Shown here in pieces: positions 37,493-48,556 of a stretch of 64,000 bases of DNA. Numbering within the stretch: the stretch's first letter is position 1; each line of letters opens with the position of its first letter. The notes under the pieces are model-generated. The model had not been told where the DNA came from. It made no database searches and was given only the letters and a program-made list of their open reading frames with translations. This stretch comes from Ruania alba (GTDB lineage Bacteria; Actinomycetota; Actinomycetes; Actinomycetales; Beutenbergiaceae): positions 1,522,387-1,586,386 of the forward strand of contig NZ_FNTX01000001.1 of NCBI RefSeq assembly GCF_900105765.1, read 5' to 3'. The position numbers and the translations under genes are program-made.

Positions 37493-40400
37493 TGCCCCGC
37501 CGTTCCGATATCTCCAGCGTCCTCGTCATCGGGTCCGGCCCGATCGTCATCGGGCAGGCCGCCGAGTTCGACTACTCGGGCACACAGGCATGCCGGGTGC
37601 TCCGCGAGGAAGGCCTGCGGGTCATCCTGGTGAACTCCAACCCGGCCACCATCATGACCGACCCCGAGTTCGCCGACGCCACCTACGTCGAGCCGATCAC
37701 GCCCGAGGTGGTCGCCAGCATCATCGAGCGGGAGAAGCCCGACGCGCTGCTGCCGACCCTGGGCGGCCAGACCGCGTTGAACGCCGCGATTGCGCTGCAC
37801 GAGGCCGGGGTGCTCGCCGAGCACGGTGTGGAGCTGATCGGGGCAAACATCGAGGCGATCCACCTCGCCGAGGACCGTGAGCAGTTCAAGGGAGTGGTCG
37901 AGCGGTGCGGCGCGGAATCGGCCCGTAGCTCGATCTGCCACTCCATGGAGGAGGTGCTCGACGCCGTCGAGGACCTCGGATACCCGCTGGTGGTGCGCCC
38001 CTCGTTCACCATGGGTGGGCTCGGCTCCGGCATCGCCTTCGACGAGGAGCACCTCCGCCAGATCGCCGGCGCCGGGCTGCACTACTCACCGACCACCGAG
38101 GTGCTCCTGGAGGAGTCGATCCTCGGTTGGAAGGAGTACGAGCTCGAGTTGATGCGCGACAAGGCGGACAACGTCGTCGTGGTCTGCTCCATCGAGAACG
38201 TGGACCCGGTGGGGGTGCACACCGGTGACTCGACCACGGTGGCTCCCGCGCTGACCCTCACCGACCGGGAGTACCAGAAGCTCCGGGACGTCGGCATCGC
38301 GGTGATCCGCGAGGTGGGCGTGGACACCGGCGGCTGCAACATCCAGTTCGCCGTGCACCCGGACACCGGGCGGGTGGTGGTCATCGAGATGAATCCGCGC
38401 GTGTCCCGCTCCTCGGCGCTCGCCTCGAAGGCCACCGGCTTCCCGATCGCGAAGATCGCCGCACGCCTCGCCGTCGGCTACACCCTGGACGAGATCCCGA
38501 ACGACATCACCGCCTCCACCCCGGCCTCCTTCGAGCCGACCCTGGACTACGTGGTGGTGAAGGTGCCGCGGTTCGCGTTCGAGAAGTTCCCGGCCGCCGA
38601 TCCGACGCTGACCACCACGATGAAGAGCGTGGGGGAGGCGATGGCCCTGGGCCGGAACTTCACCGAGGCGCTGCAGAAGGCGATGCGCTCGATCGACTAT
38701 GCCGGGTCCAGCTTCGACTTCACCTCCGCGGCCCCGGACGCGGAGGAGACCGCTTCGCTGCTGGAGTCGATCCGCACGCCCACCGACCACCGCATGCTGG
38801 ACCTGATGCGCGCGATCCGGGGTGGTGCCGAGCTCTCTGAACTGTTTGACGCCACCTGGATCGACCCGTGGTTCCTGGACCAGTTCCAGCTGCTGAACGA
38901 GGTGGCCGAGCAGGTCCGGTCCGCCCCCGCACTCACCGCGGACGTGCTCCGCACCGCCAAGCGGCACGGCTTCTCCGACGAGCAGATCGCCGGTATCCGC
39001 GGGCTGGGGGAGGACACCGTGCGGGAGGTGCGGCACGCCTACGACCTGCGCCCGGTGTACAAGACCGTGGACACCTGCGCGGCCGAGTTCGCGGCCCGCA
39101 CCCCCTACCACTACTCCAGCTACGACTCCGAGACCGAGGTGGAGGGCCGGGACCGTCCGGCGGTGCTCATCCTCGGGTCCGGACCGAACCGGATCGGGCA
39201 GGGCATCGAGTTCGACTACTCGTGCGTGCACGCGGCGCTGGCGCTCAAGGACACCTACGAGACCGTCATGATCAACTGCAACCCGGAGACGGTCTCCACC
39301 GACTACGACACCGCGGACCGGCTCTACTTCGAGCCGCTCACCTTCGAGGACGTCCTCGAGGTGTACCAGGCCGAGCTCGCCGTCGGGCCGGTCGCCGGGG
39401 TGATCGTGCAGCTGGGTGGGCAGACCCCGCTGGGCCTGGCCGACCGCCTCGCCGAGGCGGGCCTGCCCATCTGGGGTACACCGCCGTCGGCCATCGACGC
39501 CGCCGAGGACCGTGGCCAGTTCGGCCAGGTTCTCGTGCAGGCCGGCCTGCCGGCCCCGGCCTTCGGCACCGCCACCACCCTCGTGGAGGCCAAGCAGATC
39601 GCCGACCGGATCGGCTACCCGGTGCTCGTGCGCCCCTCCTATGTGCTCGGTGGGCGCGGCATGGAGATCGTCTACGACGAGTCCCAGCTGGTCGACTACG
39701 TCTCCCGCGCGACCGGCACGCACGACGAACGCGCGATCCTCCCCGCGCCGGTGCTCGTGGACCGCTTCCTGGACCAGGCCATCGAGATCGACGTGGACGC
39801 GCTCTACGACGGCACCGAACTGTACCTGGGCGGTGTGATGGAGCACATCGAGGAGGCGGGGATCCACTCCGGGGACTCGGCCTGTGTGCTGCCCCCGGTG
39901 ACGCTCTCGGACTCGATGATCGCGCGGATCCGCGCCTCCACCGAAGCGATCGCCGACGGCGTGGGGGTGCGTGGGCTGCTGAACATTCAGTTCGCTCTCG
40001 CTTCCGACGTGCTGTACGTGCTCGAGGCGAACCCGCGCGCGTCCCGGACCGTCCCGTTCGTGGCCAAGGCCACCGGCGTTCCGCTAGCACGCGCGGCGGC
40101 GCTGCTGATGAGCGGCGAGTCGATCGCGGATCTGCGCGCCGCGGGAGTGCTCCCGGCCACCGACGCCTCGGTGACCGACCTGGAGGCGCCGCTCGCGGTG
40201 AAGGAGGCCGTGCTGCCGTTCAAGCGGTTCCGGACGGCCACCGGGCAGGTCGTGGACACGGTGCTCGGTCCGGAGATGCGCTCCACCGGTGAGGTAATGG
40301 GTTACGACGTGGACTTCCCGCTGGCGTTCGCGAAGTCGCAAGCGGCTGCGTTCGGTGGACTGCCCACCGGTGGCACGGTGTTCGTCTCGGTCGCGGACCG

Positions 40401-40824
40401 GGACAAGCGGTCGCTGACCATGCCGGTGAGCCGGCTGGTCGAGCTCGGCTTCCGGATTCTGGCCACCTCCGGCACAGCGAGCGTGCTGCGCCGCAACGGC
40501 ATCGCCGCAGAGGTGGTCCGTAAGGCCTCCGACGGGCCCGGTCCGAACGGTGAGGGAACCATCATCGACCTGATCACCAGCGGTGGCGTGGACATGGTGC
40601 TGAACACCCCCGGCAGCAAGGGAGCCCGAGCGGACGGGTACGACATCCGGGCGGCCACCACCGCCGCCGACCGTGCGATCGTGACGACCATGCAGCAGTT
40701 CACCGCGGCGGTGCAGGCGATCGAGGCGCTGCGGCGCGGTCCGTTCTCCGTGCGGCCCCTGCAGGATCACGACAAGGAGCGTGTGGTGCGCAGCCGTCAG
40801 GCGACCGTGGGACAGACGGCGTGA
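37492..40824 (+). CDS. carB: carbamoyl-phosphate synthase large subunit
   Basis: Synthesises carbamoyl phosphate for pyrimidines and arginine. 1110 residues, with two homologous ATP-grasp halves: the first with [20 protein letters not shown] and FTMGGLGSG, the second with [20 protein letters not shown] and [14 protein letters not shown]. The C-terminal allosteric domain (MGS-like) begins near residue 960 and contains [15 protein letters not shown] and [13 protein letters not shown] 37492 overlaps the carA stop (TGATG). Antisense open frames here are shadows. Confidence 0.98.
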   Translation: MPRRSDISSVLVIGSGPIVIGQAAEFDYSGTQACRVLREEGLRVILVNSNPATIMTDPEFADATYVEPITPEVVASIIEREKPDALLPTLGGQTALNAAIALHEAGVLAEHGVELIGANIEAIHLAEDREQFKGVVERCGAESARSSICHSMEEVLDAVEDLGYPLVVRPSFTMGGLGSGIAFDEEHLRQIAGAGLHYSPTTEVLLEESILGWKEYELELMRDKADNVVVVCSIENVDPVGVHTGDSTTVAPALTLTDREYQKLRDVGIAVIREVGVDTGGCNIQFAVHPDTGRVVVIEMNPRVSRSSALASKATGFPIAKIAARLAVGYTLDEIPNDITASTPASFEPTLDYVVVKVPRFAFEKFPAADPTLTTTMKSVGEAMALGRNFTEALQKAMRSIDYAGSSFDFTSAAPDAEETASLLESIRTPTDHRMLDLMRAIRGGAELSELFDATWIDPWFLDQFQLLNEVAEQVRSAPALTADVLRTAKRHGFSDEQIAGIRGLGEDTVREVRHAYDLRPVYKTVDTCAAEFAARTPYHYSSYDSETEVEGRDRPAVLILGSGPNRIGQGIEFDYSCVHAALALKDTYETVMINCNPETVSTDYDTADRLYFEPLTFEDVLEVYQAELAVGPVAGVIVQLGGQTPLGLADRLAEAGLPIWGTPPSAIDAAEDRGQFGQVLVQAGLPAPAFGTATTLVEAKQIADRIGYPVLVRPSYVLGGRGMEIVYDESQLVDYVSRATGTHDERAILPAPVLVDRFLDQAIEIDVDALYDGTELYLGGVMEHIEEAGIHSGDSACVLPPVTLSDSMIARIRASTEAIADGVGVRGLLNIQFALASDVLYVLEANPRASRTVPFVAKATGVPLARAAALLMSGESIADLRAAGVLPATDASVTDLEAPLAVKEAVLPFKRFRTATGQVVDTVLGPEMRSTGEVMGYDVDFPLAFAKSQAAAFGGLPTGGTVFVSVADRDKRSLTMPVSRLVELGFRILATSGTASVLRRNGIAAEVVRKASDGPGPNGEGTIIDLITSGGVDMVLNTPGSKGARADGYDIRAATTAADRAIVTTMQQFTAAVQAIEALRRGPFSVRPLQDHDKERVVRSRQATVGQTA

Positions 40825-41711
40825 CGGCCGCTGGTCCGGAACCCTTCGGGCGGCGGCTCACCGCGGCCATGGACCGCTACGGCCCGTTGTGCGTGGGGAT
40901 CGACCCGCACACCAGCCTGCTCGCGCGGTGGGGTCTACCCGAGGACGCCTCCGGGGTGCGCGAGTTCTCCCTGCGCACCGTGGAGGCACTCACCGGTGTG
41001 GTGGGTGTGGTCAAGCCCCAGGCCGCCTTCTTCGAGCAGTTCGGCAGCGCCGGGGTCGCAGCCCTGGAGGAGACGGTGGCCGCGTGCCGGGCTGCCGGCC
41101 TGGTGTGCGTGGTGGACGCCAAGCGTGGCGATATCGGCAGCACCATGGCGGGCTATGCCCAGGCCTTCGTGGGCAAGGACTCCGCGCTCGCCGGTGACGC
41201 GGTGACCGTGACGCCCTACCTGGGATTCGGCTCGCTGGACCCGTTGATCGCGGACGCTCGCAGTACCGGGCGAGGTGTCTTCGTGCTGGCGCTGACGTCC
41301 AACCCGGAGGGCGCGCAGGTACAGCACGCTCGCGACCGGGACGGGATGAGCGTGGCCGCTCAGATCGCTGCATCGGCTGCCGCGGCCAATGCCGACGAGC
41401 TCGCGGCGGGGGAGCCACTGGGGAGTGTGGGGCTGGTCGTGGGTGCCACGGTCGGGTCAGCGCCCCGGGATCTGGGGATGGATCTCGCCGCAGTGGGAGG
41501 TCCGATGCTGGCTCCCGGGCTCGGGGCTCAGGGGGCGGGAATCACCGAGATCCGGTCCGTGTTCGCGGGTGCCGAACGTGCCGTCCTGCCGTCCAGCTCC
41601 CGCGAGATTCTGTCGGCCGGCCCCGATCGTGAGAACCTTGCTGATGCGGCACGTCGTGTGCAAGCCGGGCTGCAGGACCTTCGTGGCGGAAGGTGCGACC
41701 AGCAGCTGTGA
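40821..41711 (+). CDS. pyrF: orotidine-5'-phosphate decarboxylase (type 2)
   Basis: Last step of UMP synthesis. 296 residues, longer than the E. coli form and typical of the actinobacterial subfamily. The catalytic Lys-Asp signature is [25 protein letters not shown] and the phosphate-binding end are present. The GTG start overlaps the carB stop. pyrD and pyrE are not in the window. Confidence 0.96.
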   Translation: MTAAGPEPFGRRLTAAMDRYGPLCVGIDPHTSLLARWGLPEDASGVREFSLRTVEALTGVVGVVKPQAAFFEQFGSAGVAALEETVAACRAAGLVCVVDAKRGDIGSTMAGYAQAFVGKDSALAGDAVTVTPYLGFGSLDPLIADARSTGRGVFVLALTSNPEGAQVQHARDRDGMSVAAQIAASAAAANADELAAGEPLGSVGLVVGATVGSAPRDLGMDLAAVGGPMLAPGLGAQGAGITEIRSVFAGAERAVLPSSSREILSAGPDRENLADAARRVQAGLQDLRGGRCDQQL

Positions 41712-41740
41712 TTGATTTGCGCCCGGCGGCTCGCTACGTT
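41712..41740 (+). promoter_or_regulatory. mihF promoter
   Basis: TTGATT (41712-41717), exactly 17 bp, then TACGTT (41735-41740). It starts at the base after the pyrF stop and implies a leader of about 40 nt. Confidence 0.65.
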
Positions 41741-41786
41741 GCCAGGCATACGTGTTTATCCGTTCCCGATCGGCGAGGTGACGACT

Positions 41787-42098
41787 GTGGCTCTTCCTCC
41801 ACTCACGCCCGAGCAGCGTGCGAAAGCGCTCGAGAAGGCTGCTGAGGCCCGCGCGACACGTGCGGAGGTGAAGAACCGTCTGAAGTACTCAGGCGGCAAG
41901 CTCTCCGAGGTGATCAGTGAGGGGCAGGAGGACGACGCAATCGGCAAGCTGAAGGTGCTCTCCCTCCTGGAGTCGTTGCCGGGCGTGGGCAAGGTGACTG
42001 CCCGGACTGTGATGACGGAGGTGGGCATCTCGGAGTCTCGTCGCGTGCGTGGCCTCGGTCCGCAGCAGATTGCCAAGCTGGTTGCGCGGTTTGGCTGA
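41787..42098 (+). CDS. mihF: integration host factor, actinobacterial type (mIHF)
   Basis: Nucleoid-associated DNA-binding protein unrelated to the two-subunit enterobacterial IHF. 103 residues: basic helical N-terminus ([20 protein letters not shown]), then the helix-two-turn-helix region [28 protein letters not shown] contained within two shorter recognisable pieces ([13 protein letters not shown] and [19 protein letters not shown]). GTG 41787 follows GGCGAGGTGAC and gives the standard length. It overlaps gmk, a conserved actinobacterial pairing. Confidence 0.95.
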   Translation: MALPPLTPEQRAKALEKAAEARATRAEVKNRLKYSGGKLSEVISEGQEDDAIGKLKVLSLLESLPGVGKVTARTVMTEVGISESRRVRGLGPQQIAKLVARFG

Positions 42099-42669
42099 GG
42101 ACACTCCTCGGCGTGCCCGTCTGACGGTCCTGGCCGGTCCTACCGCGGTCGGTAAGGGCACGGTTTCGGCTGATGTGCGTGCGCGCTACCCCGATGTCTG
42201 GCTCTCCGTCTCGGCGACCACCCGGCCGCCTCGCCCGGGGGAGATCGACGGCGTCCATTACCACTTCCTCGACGCGGACCAGTTCTCCCAGATGGTCAGT
42301 GACGGCGAACTCCTCGAGTGGGCGGTCGTGCATGGACGCAACTCCTACGGCACGCCGCGCGGACCGGTGGAGGATCGGCTCGCTGTCGGTCGTCCGGCGC
42401 TGCTGGAGATCGATCTGCAGGGGGCCCGGCAGGTGCGTCAGACGATGCCGGAGGCGCAGTTCGTGTTCCTCGCCCCACCCAGCTGGGAAGAGCTGGTGCG
42501 CCGGCTCGAGGGACGTGGCACCGAGGATGCCGAGGAACGTGAGCGGCGCTTGGTCACGGCACAGGTGGAGCTGGCCGCCGCGGCCGAGTTCGATCACACG
42601 ATCATCAACGACGACGTACGCCGCGCCACCGATGAGCTGGTGGCGCTGATGGGCTGCACACCCAGCTGA
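42091..42669 (+). CDS. gmk: guanylate kinase
   Basis: Phosphorylates GMP to GDP. P-loop [11 protein letters not shown] (variant of the usual SGPSGVGKGT), GMP-binding [32 protein letters not shown] and the lid [17 protein letters not shown] are present. The start is uncertain: TTG 42091 (overlapping the mihF stop) gives a normal N-terminus, while GTG 42049 would add 14 residues inside mihF. About 192 residues with the TTG start. Confidence 0.94.
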   Translation: MAEDTPRRARLTVLAGPTAVGKGTVSADVRARYPDVWLSVSATTRPPRPGEIDGVHYHFLDADQFSQMVSDGELLEWAVVHGRNSYGTPRGPVEDRLAVGRPALLEIDLQGARQVRQTMPEAQFVFLAPPSWEELVRRLEGRGTEDAEERERRLVTAQVELAAAAEFDHTIINDDVRRATDELVALMGCTPS

Positions 42670-42727
42670 CCCACGAGCCGGTCCAGGGCTCTGCGCGCCG
42701 GTCGACGCCCGGTCGTGACAGAACGGG

Positions 42728-42733
42728 TAGCAT
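42728..42733 (+). promoter_or_regulatory. putative rpoZ -10 box (TAGCAT)
   Basis: TAGCAT in the 173-bp gmk-rpoZ spacer, about 110 nt before the rpoZ ATG. Confidence 0.45.
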
Positions 42734-42842
42734 GGAGGGCTGGCGGTGCGCCGCAGGTGGGGAACGCCTGTCATCGACCTCGCCGTCACGCCGACGGCCG
42801 AGATGCGCACCTGAGCCAGACCGACGAATGCGAAGGACCACA

Positions 42843-43106
42843 ATGTCAGGAATCGTTGCCGCGCCCGAGGGCATCACCGACCCGCCCATCGACGACCTCC
42901 TCGAGGCGGTCGACTCGAAGTACTCGCTGGTGATCTACTCGGCCAAGCGCGCCCGTCAGATCAACGCCTACTACGCCCAGCTCAACGAAGGCCTGCTGGA
43001 GTACGTGGGTCCGCTGGTGGAGACGAAGCCGCAGGAGAAGCCGCTCTCGATCGCCATGCGGGAGATCAATGACGGCCTGCTCACGGCCGAGAAGACCGAG
43101 GACTGA
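42843..43106 (+). CDS. rpoZ: RNA polymerase omega subunit
   Basis: Small RNAP assembly subunit, 87 residues. Typical blocks are [31 protein letters not shown] within shorter pieces ([18 protein letters not shown]), EYVGPLVET, and the C-terminal [19 protein letters not shown] 42843 follows GAAGGACCACA. It sits between gmk and coaBC as in most actinobacteria. Confidence 0.97.
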   Translation: MSGIVAAPEGITDPPIDDLLEAVDSKYSLVIYSAKRARQINAYYAQLNEGLLEYVGPLVETKPQEKPLSIAMREINDGLLTAEKTED

Positions 43107-43115
43107 ACCGCTCTC

Positions 43116-44375
43116 ATGCGTGTCCTGCTCGGAGTGAGCGGGGGGATCGCCGCCTATAAGGTCCCCGCCGTGTTGCGCTCGTTGCGGGAAGACGGTCACG
43201 CCGTCCGGGTGATCCCTACCCGGACGGCGTTGCAGTTTGTGGGGGCACCCACCTGGGAGGCATTGAGCGGCGAACCGGTGACGAACTCGGTCTTCGACGG
43301 CGCCGACACTGTTGACCACGTGCGGTTGGGCCGAGAGGCGGACCTGGTGATCGTGGCTCCGGCGACCGCCGACCTGCTGGCACGCGCGGCGTCCGGGATC
43401 GCCGACGATCTGCTCACCGCCACCCTGCTCACCGTCACCTGCCCGGTGCTGATGGCGCCGGCGATGCACACCGAGATGTGGCAGCACCCGGCGACCCGAA
43501 CGAACGTGGCCACCCTGCGTGAGCGTGGCGTGCAGGTGCTCGATCCCGCGGTCGGACGGCTCACCGGTGCCGACACCGGACCCGGCCGGTTGCCGGAGCC
43601 GGAGGAGATCGTGCACGCCGCCATGGGGCTCATGGCGGCGCGGACGCGACCGGGCGCACAGGACCTGGCTGGGCTGCGCGTCACGGTGAGCGCCGGAGGG
43701 ACCCGGGAGTACCTCGACCCGGTTCGCTTCCTCGGGAACCGGTCGAGCGGGCGGCAGGGAATCGCGCTGGCCCGGGCCGCGGCCGATCGTGGCGCCGAGG
43801 TGGAACTGGTGGCGGCGAACGTCGATGCCTCGCTGCTGCCCGAAGGCGTGCAGGTCACTGCCGTGGAGACCACGGCACAGTTGGACGAGGCGATGCATCG
43901 TAGCGCTGAGCGTGCGCACGTGCTGGTGATGGCAGCCGCAGTGGCCGACTTCCGGCCGGCAACGACGAACGAGACGAAGACGAAGAAGAGGGGGGACGGA
44001 GCGGTCGCCCCGATCGAGCTGGTGCAGAACCCCGACATCCTCGCCTCGCTGGTGCAGCAGAAGGCGTCCGGACAGGTCGTCGTCGGGTTCGCTGCCGAGA
44101 CCGGTGACGCCGAAGGCAGCGTGCTGGAGCACGGGCGGGCGAAAGCCCGACGCAAGGGTGCTGACCTGCTTGCCGTGAACGCCGTCGGCACGGATCGGGG
44201 ATTCGGAGACGTGCCCAACGCGGTGCACCTGCTGGACGCCGGCGGCACCGACGTGGCTCAGGGGAGCGGCTCCAAGGACGACGTCGCGACGGTGGTGTGG
44301 GACGCCGTCGTGCGCCTTCTCACCCAGCGGGATCCGGCACATAGCGGTGCGGGGAGCGCCCGGACGGAGCGATAG
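43116..44375 (+). CDS. coaBC: phosphopantothenoylcysteine synthetase/decarboxylase
   Basis: Bifunctional coenzyme A enzyme. The N-terminal flavoprotein decarboxylase domain (about 1-180) opens with LLGVSGGIAAYK and contains PAMHTEMWQHPATR. The C-terminal CoaB domain begins with VSAGGTREYLDPVRFLGNRS and has the KTKKRGDG lysine cluster and NPDILASL. 419 residues, normal. It starts 9 bp after rpoZ. Confidence 0.97.
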   Translation: MRVLLGVSGGIAAYKVPAVLRSLREDGHAVRVIPTRTALQFVGAPTWEALSGEPVTNSVFDGADTVDHVRLGREADLVIVAPATADLLARAASGIADDLLTATLLTVTCPVLMAPAMHTEMWQHPATRTNVATLRERGVQVLDPAVGRLTGADTGPGRLPEPEEIVHAAMGLMAARTRPGAQDLAGLRVTVSAGGTREYLDPVRFLGNRSSGRQGIALARAAADRGAEVELVAANVDASLLPEGVQVTAVETTAQLDEAMHRSAERAHVLVMAAAVADFRPATTNETKTKKRGDGAVAPIELVQNPDILASLVQQKASGQVVVGFAAETGDAEGSVLEHGRAKARRKGADLLAVNAVGTDRGFGDVPNAVHLLDAGGTDVAQGSGSKDDVATVVWDAVVRLLTQRDPAHSGAGSARTER

Positions 44376-44378
44376 GCT
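44373..44378 (+). promoter_or_regulatory. metK leaderless -10 box (TAGGCT)
   Basis: TAGGCT ends 6 nt before the metK GTG, and it overlaps the coaBC stop codon (TAG at 44373-44375). No SAM riboswitch can precede the gene with this layout. Confidence 0.6.
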
Positions 44379-44384
44379 CGGCGG

Positions 44385-45611
44385 GTGACTATCCGCCTCT
44401 TCACTTCCGAGTCCGTCACCGAGGGACACCCTGACAAGGTGGCCGACCGGATTTCCGACTCCATCCTGGACGCGATGCTCGCCGCGGACCCGCAGTCCCG
44501 GGTGGCGGTGGAGACACTCGTGACCACCGGCCTGGTGCACGTGGCCGGCGAGGTGACCACGGACAGCTATGTGGAGATTCCGCGATTGGTGCGCCACGTC
44601 GTCGGCGCGATCGGGTACACCTCCTCGGAGATCGGCTTCGACGGACACTCCTGCGGGATCTCCCTGTCCATCGGGCAGCAGTCCCCGGACATCGCCCAGG
44701 GTGTGGACAAGTCATGGGAGCTGCGCCACGATGATGGCGCTTCCGGCGCGGACGCGTCCGGATACGACGACCAGGGCGCCGGCGACCAAGGCCTGATGTT
44801 CGGTTACGCCACCGACGAGACGCCCCAGCTGATGCCGCTGCCGATCCTGCTCGCGCACCGGCTCAGTGCACGCCTGACCCAGGTGCGCAAGGAGAACATC
44901 GTGCCGGGACTGCGCCCGGACGGGAAGACACAGGTGACGATCGCCTACGACGGCGACCGGCCGGTGGCCGTGGACACGGTGGTGCTGTCCACCCAGCACG
45001 AGGCGGATGTGCGGCTCGCGGACGACCTCGAGCCGGCGATCCGGGAGCACGTGATCGAGCACGAGCTGGCCCGGGTGGCAGCCGAGCTGAACATCGACGT
45101 CTCCAGTTACACGCTTCTGGTGAACCCGACCGGCACCTTCGTGATCGGGGGCCCGATGGGCGACGCCGGGCTCACCGGCCGCAAGATCATCGTCGACACC
45201 TACGGTGGGATGTCCCGTCACGGCGGTGGCGCGTTCAGCGGGAAGGACCCCTCGAAGGTGGACCGCTCGGCGAGCTACGCGATGCGCTGGGTGGCGAAGA
45301 ACGTGGTGGCGTCCGGACTCGCACGCCGATGCGAGGTGCAGGTCTCCTACGCGATCGGCCGGGCGCGCCCGATCGCGGTGTACGTGGAGACCTTCGGGAC
45401 CGAGACGGTGCCGACCGATCAGATCTCGCGCGCAATCACCGAGGTCTTCGACCTGCGCCCCGCGGCGATCGTGGCCGATCTGGACCTGCTGCGCCCGATC
45501 TACGCGCTCACCTCCACCTACGGTCACTTCGGCCGAGAGCTGCCGGAGTTCACCTGGGAGCGCACCGATCGCGTCGAGGCGCTACGAGCCGCCGTCGCCG
45601 GGTCCTCCTGA
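44385..45611 (+). CDS. metK: S-adenosylmethionine synthetase
   Basis: Makes SAM from methionine and ATP. 408 residues. [56 protein letters not shown] and [19 protein letters not shown] are the classic signatures. GTG 44385 with a TAGGCT box 6 nt upstream and no Shine-Dalgarno suggests a leaderless mRNA. Confidence 0.98.
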   Translation: MTIRLFTSESVTEGHPDKVADRISDSILDAMLAADPQSRVAVETLVTTGLVHVAGEVTTDSYVEIPRLVRHVVGAIGYTSSEIGFDGHSCGISLSIGQQSPDIAQGVDKSWELRHDDGASGADASGYDDQGAGDQGLMFGYATDETPQLMPLPILLAHRLSARLTQVRKENIVPGLRPDGKTQVTIAYDGDRPVAVDTVVLSTQHEADVRLADDLEPAIREHVIEHELARVAAELNIDVSSYTLLVNPTGTFVIGGPMGDAGLTGRKIIVDTYGGMSRHGGGAFSGKDPSKVDRSASYAMRWVAKNVVASGLARRCEVQVSYAIGRARPIAVYVETFGTETVPTDQISRAITEVFDLRPAAIVADLDLLRPIYALTSTYGHFGRELPEFTWERTDRVEALRAAVAGSS

Positions 45612-45668
45612 TCTCGGCGGAGCGACCGGCGTGTGGCCGGTGACTGTGCGCGATGTCGCCTGCTCGTG

Positions 45669-47843
45669 ATGGGATCTGGTGCTGTGGAGACCGAACAGCC
45701 GAGCCTGCTCGATCCGGGGAGCGTTGCCCCGGCGGCCCGGCCTGCGTTCGCGGCCGTGGCACAGGTCTACGTGGACGTGCCGTTGCCGCACCTGGACCAC
45801 ACCTTCGACTACGGCATCCCGGACGCGATGGACAACGACGTGCACCCCGGTGTGCGGGTGAAGGTGCGGTTCGCCGGCACCGAACGGGACGGGTACGTGG
45901 TGGGCCGGACCACGGCCTCGACACACCACGGCACGCTAGCGCCGCTGCGCAAGGTGGTCTCACCGGTGGCGGTGCTCACCCCCGAGGTGCTCGAGCTGGC
46001 CCGAGCGGTCGCGCGCCGCTACGCGGGAACGGTCACCGATGTGCTGCGCCTGGCCGTCCCACCCCGCCACGCCACGGCCGAGAAGGCGGTTCTGGCGGCG
46101 CTCGATGAGCACCGGGACAACCGCGTGCCGTGGCACGAGGACGGCACGGACGGTGGCGACACCCGCCTGCCGGACCCGCACACCGACGCCACGCCCGGTG
46201 AGGTGCCTCCGGGCGCGGTGCTGCGGTGGGCCGGGTACGCCGGGGGAGAGGCGTTCCTGCGTCGGTTGGCCGGCGGGCAGTCACCCCGGGCGGTGTGGTC
46301 GGCTCTGCCCTGGGGGCCTCGGTCGTCAGTACCCGACGGCGCAGGCTCGCCCGCGCAGGACGGTACGGCTGGTGTGCAGGACCGCCTGGGCGGCGCGCAC
46401 TGGGCAGCGGCCATCACGGCCGCGGTGCAGGCGGTCCGTGCCGGCGGGAGGGACGCCGTCGTGTGTGTGCCTGACCAACGGGATGTCGCCGACCTGAGCC
46501 AGGCGATGGATGATGCCGAGGTGGAGCACGTGGTGCTCACTGCGGACCAGGGGGCGTCCGCCAGGTACCGCCGTTACCTGCTGGCGCTGACCGGGCAGGC
46601 GCACGTCGTGGTGGGCACCCGCTCGGCGGCCTACGCCCCGGTGCGGAACCTCGGCCTGGTGGTGTGCTGGGACGACGGGGACGATCTGCACACCGAGCAG
46701 CGTGCTCCGTACCCGCACATCCGGGACGTGCTGGCCATTCGTGCGGCGTCGGTGGGGGCGGGTGCGCTGATTGCGGGCTTCAACCGGACCCCGCACGCGC
46801 AGGCGCTGGTCCGCGAGGGCTGGGCGCGCTCGGTGCATGCGCCACGTGCGGTGGTGCGCGAGCGGACGCCACGGGTGGTGGCGCCTGGTGATGTGGACCT
46901 CGATCGTGAGGGCGCGGCGGGCAGGGCGCGCATCCCCGGGATCGCGGTACAGACCGTGCGCCGCGGGCTCACGGAGGGGCCGGTGCTCGTCCAGGTGCCG
47001 CGGTCGGGATACCTGCCGGTGGTGGCGTGCCAGACGTGCCGGACCCCGGCGCAGTGCGACCAGTGCCACGGGCCGTTGGGGATGTCGCGTCCCGACGCGA
47101 CACCGACGTGCCGGTGGTGCGGACGGCTGCAGACTCGGTGGCAGTGCCGGGTATGTGACGGCACAGTCATGCGGGCGGTCCGGGTGGGGTCGGACCGTAC
47201 AGCGGAGGAACTGGGCCGGGCCTTTCCCGGCGTACCGGTGCTCGTTTCCGGGGGCGATACCGGCGTGACGGACCGAGTGGACGACCGGCCGCGGTTGGTG
47301 GTGGCGACCCCTGGTGCGGAGCCGATCGCCGACGGCGGTTACCAGGCCGGGCTGTTGCTGGATGCCGCGGTGCTCACCGGCCGGCCGGAGCTCGGTGCCT
47401 CGGTCGAGGCGCTACGACGGTGGATGCGTGCGGCGGCGCTGGTGCGTGCCTCCGGTGAGGTGATGCTGCTGGGCCATGGTGCACCGGTTCCTGTGCAGGC
47501 ACTGGTGCGGTGGGATCCGGTGGGGCATGCGGAACGAGAGCTGGGCGAACGAGCCGAGCTCGACTTCCCACCGGTGGTGCAGCTGGCGGCGGTCACCGGG
47601 GATCCGGCGGCGATCCGGCGTTTCGAAGGGATGCTGACGCTGCCCGACGGTGCCGTCACCCTGGGCCCGGTGCCGGTGGAGGAGAGCGGCCCTGACGGGG
47701 GCTTGTTGGTGCGGTTGTTGGTGCGGGCTCCGCGGGCGCAGGCGGACGTGCTGGGGCGTGCGCTGGGGCAGGCTGCTGCGGTACGAAGCGCGCGCAAGGA
47801 CGCCGGTACGGTCCGGGTACGGGTCGATCCGGATCGCCTGTGA
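45669..47843 (+). CDS. priA: PriA-like replication restart protein, helicase-degenerate
   Basis: Primosomal protein N' homologue. The N-terminal 3'-DNA-binding domain (VDVPLPHLDHTFDYGIP) and the zinc-binding region are kept, with eight Cys in CQTCRTPAQCDQC ... CRWCG ... CRVC. The helicase motifs are lost: no Walker A GKT in the expected place, and the DEEH box reads WDDGDD. This ATPase loss is typical of actinobacterial PriA. ATG 45669 chosen by family N-terminus; 724 residues. It likely acts as a DNA-binding or loading scaffold rather than an active helicase. Confidence 0.93.
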   Translation: MGSGAVETEQPSLLDPGSVAPAARPAFAAVAQVYVDVPLPHLDHTFDYGIPDAMDNDVHPGVRVKVRFAGTERDGYVVGRTTASTHHGTLAPLRKVVSPVAVLTPEVLELARAVARRYAGTVTDVLRLAVPPRHATAEKAVLAALDEHRDNRVPWHEDGTDGGDTRLPDPHTDATPGEVPPGAVLRWAGYAGGEAFLRRLAGGQSPRAVWSALPWGPRSSVPDGAGSPAQDGTAGVQDRLGGAHWAAAITAAVQAVRAGGRDAVVCVPDQRDVADLSQAMDDAEVEHVVLTADQGASARYRRYLLALTGQAHVVVGTRSAAYAPVRNLGLVVCWDDGDDLHTEQRAPYPHIRDVLAIRAASVGAGALIAGFNRTPHAQALVREGWARSVHAPRAVVRERTPRVVAPGDVDLDREGAAGRARIPGIAVQTVRRGLTEGPVLVQVPRSGYLPVVACQTCRTPAQCDQCHGPLGMSRPDATPTCRWCGRLQTRWQCRVCDGTVMRAVRVGSDRTAEELGRAFPGVPVLVSGGDTGVTDRVDDRPRLVVATPGAEPIADGGYQAGLLLDAAVLTGRPELGASVEALRRWMRAAALVRASGEVMLLGHGAPVPVQALVRWDPVGHAERELGERAELDFPPVVQLAAVTGDPAAIRRFEGMLTLPDGAVTLGPVPVEESGPDGGLLVRLLVRAPRAQADVLGRALGQAAAVRSARKDAGTVRVRVDPDRL

Positions 47844-47886
47844 CAGACCCGGCGCTGATCCGCCGGATGATGAGGAGACGAGGGTG

Positions 47887-48513
47887 ATGGTGCAGGTGGA
47901 TCGAGACGCTCCGGTAGAGGCCGTGGTCTTCGACCTGGGACAGGTGCTGGTCAGGTGGGACCCGCGGCGCGTCTGGGTCGAGGAGCTGGGGGAGCGGGGG
48001 ACCGAGGACGTGCTCGACGCACTGGACTTCTTTGCACTGAACCGACGGCTGGACGCGGGGGAGCGGTGGGCGGACATCCGCCCGGAGGTGGCGGCACGGG
48101 CCGGCGATGTGGTGCGCCAGATGGACACCTATCTGGCCCGGTTCGATCTGGCCTTGTCCGGTCCGGTGCCGGGGATGGCGCAGCTCGTGGACGATCTGCA
48201 GTCGGCGGGTGTGCGGACCCTTGGTCTGACGAACTGGTCGGCGGAGACGTTCCATCATGGAGTAGCTGCGGCGCCGGCGATCGGGCGATTGGAAGCGGTC
48301 CTGGTCTCCGGGGAGGTCGGGATGGTGAAACCGGACCCGGCGATCTACGAGCTGCTGATCTCGCGGTTCTCGCTCGATCCGGGGCGGACGGCATTCATCG
48401 ATGACAGTCCCGCGAACGTGGAGGCCGCCCGCGCCGCCGGGCTACGCGCAGAGGTGTTCACCTCGGCCGAGCGGTGGCGGGAGGCGCTGCAGGCGTGGGG
48501 AGTCACTGTCTAA
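47887..48513 (+). CDS. HAD-family hydrolase
   Basis: Predicted small-molecule phosphatase, 208 residues, subfamily IA. Motif I AVVFDLGQVLVRWD, motif II LGLTNWS, motif III Lys in GEVGMVKPDPAIYELL and motif IV AFIDDSPANVEAA are complete. In motif I the second Asp is replaced by Gly (DLGQV), as in several HAD members of this type with altered activity. ATG 47887 follows GAGGAGACGAGG. Substrate unknown. Confidence 0.88.
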   Translation: MVQVDRDAPVEAVVFDLGQVLVRWDPRRVWVEELGERGTEDVLDALDFFALNRRLDAGERWADIRPEVAARAGDVVRQMDTYLARFDLALSGPVPGMAQLVDDLQSAGVRTLGLTNWSAETFHHGVAAAPAIGRLEAVLVSGEVGMVKPDPAIYELLISRFSLDPGRTAFIDDSPANVEAARAAGLRAEVFTSAERWREALQAWGVTV

Positions 48514-48544
48514 CGTGGGCCTGGGCGTTGGGGGCACGACACCA

Positions 48545-48550
48545 TACGAT
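48545..48550 (+). promoter_or_regulatory. leaderless -10 box (TACGAT)
   Basis: TACGAT ends 6 nt before the ATG at 48557. Confidence 0.55.
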
Positions 48551-48556
48551 GGCGCC

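Noticed and set aside
38086-39867. 593-codon minus-strand frame inside carB
   Set aside because: Shadow of the strongly conserved carB frame; repetitive Val/Gly/His composition, no domain, no ribosome-binding site.
42670-42842. riboswitch or small RNA in the gmk-rpoZ spacer
   Set aside because: Only a TAGCAT promoter box and a ribosome-binding site are recognisable; no conserved RNA motif seen.
44341-44384. SAM riboswitch upstream of metK
   Set aside because: The -10 box ends 6 nt before the start codon, leaving no leader; no riboswitch motif present.
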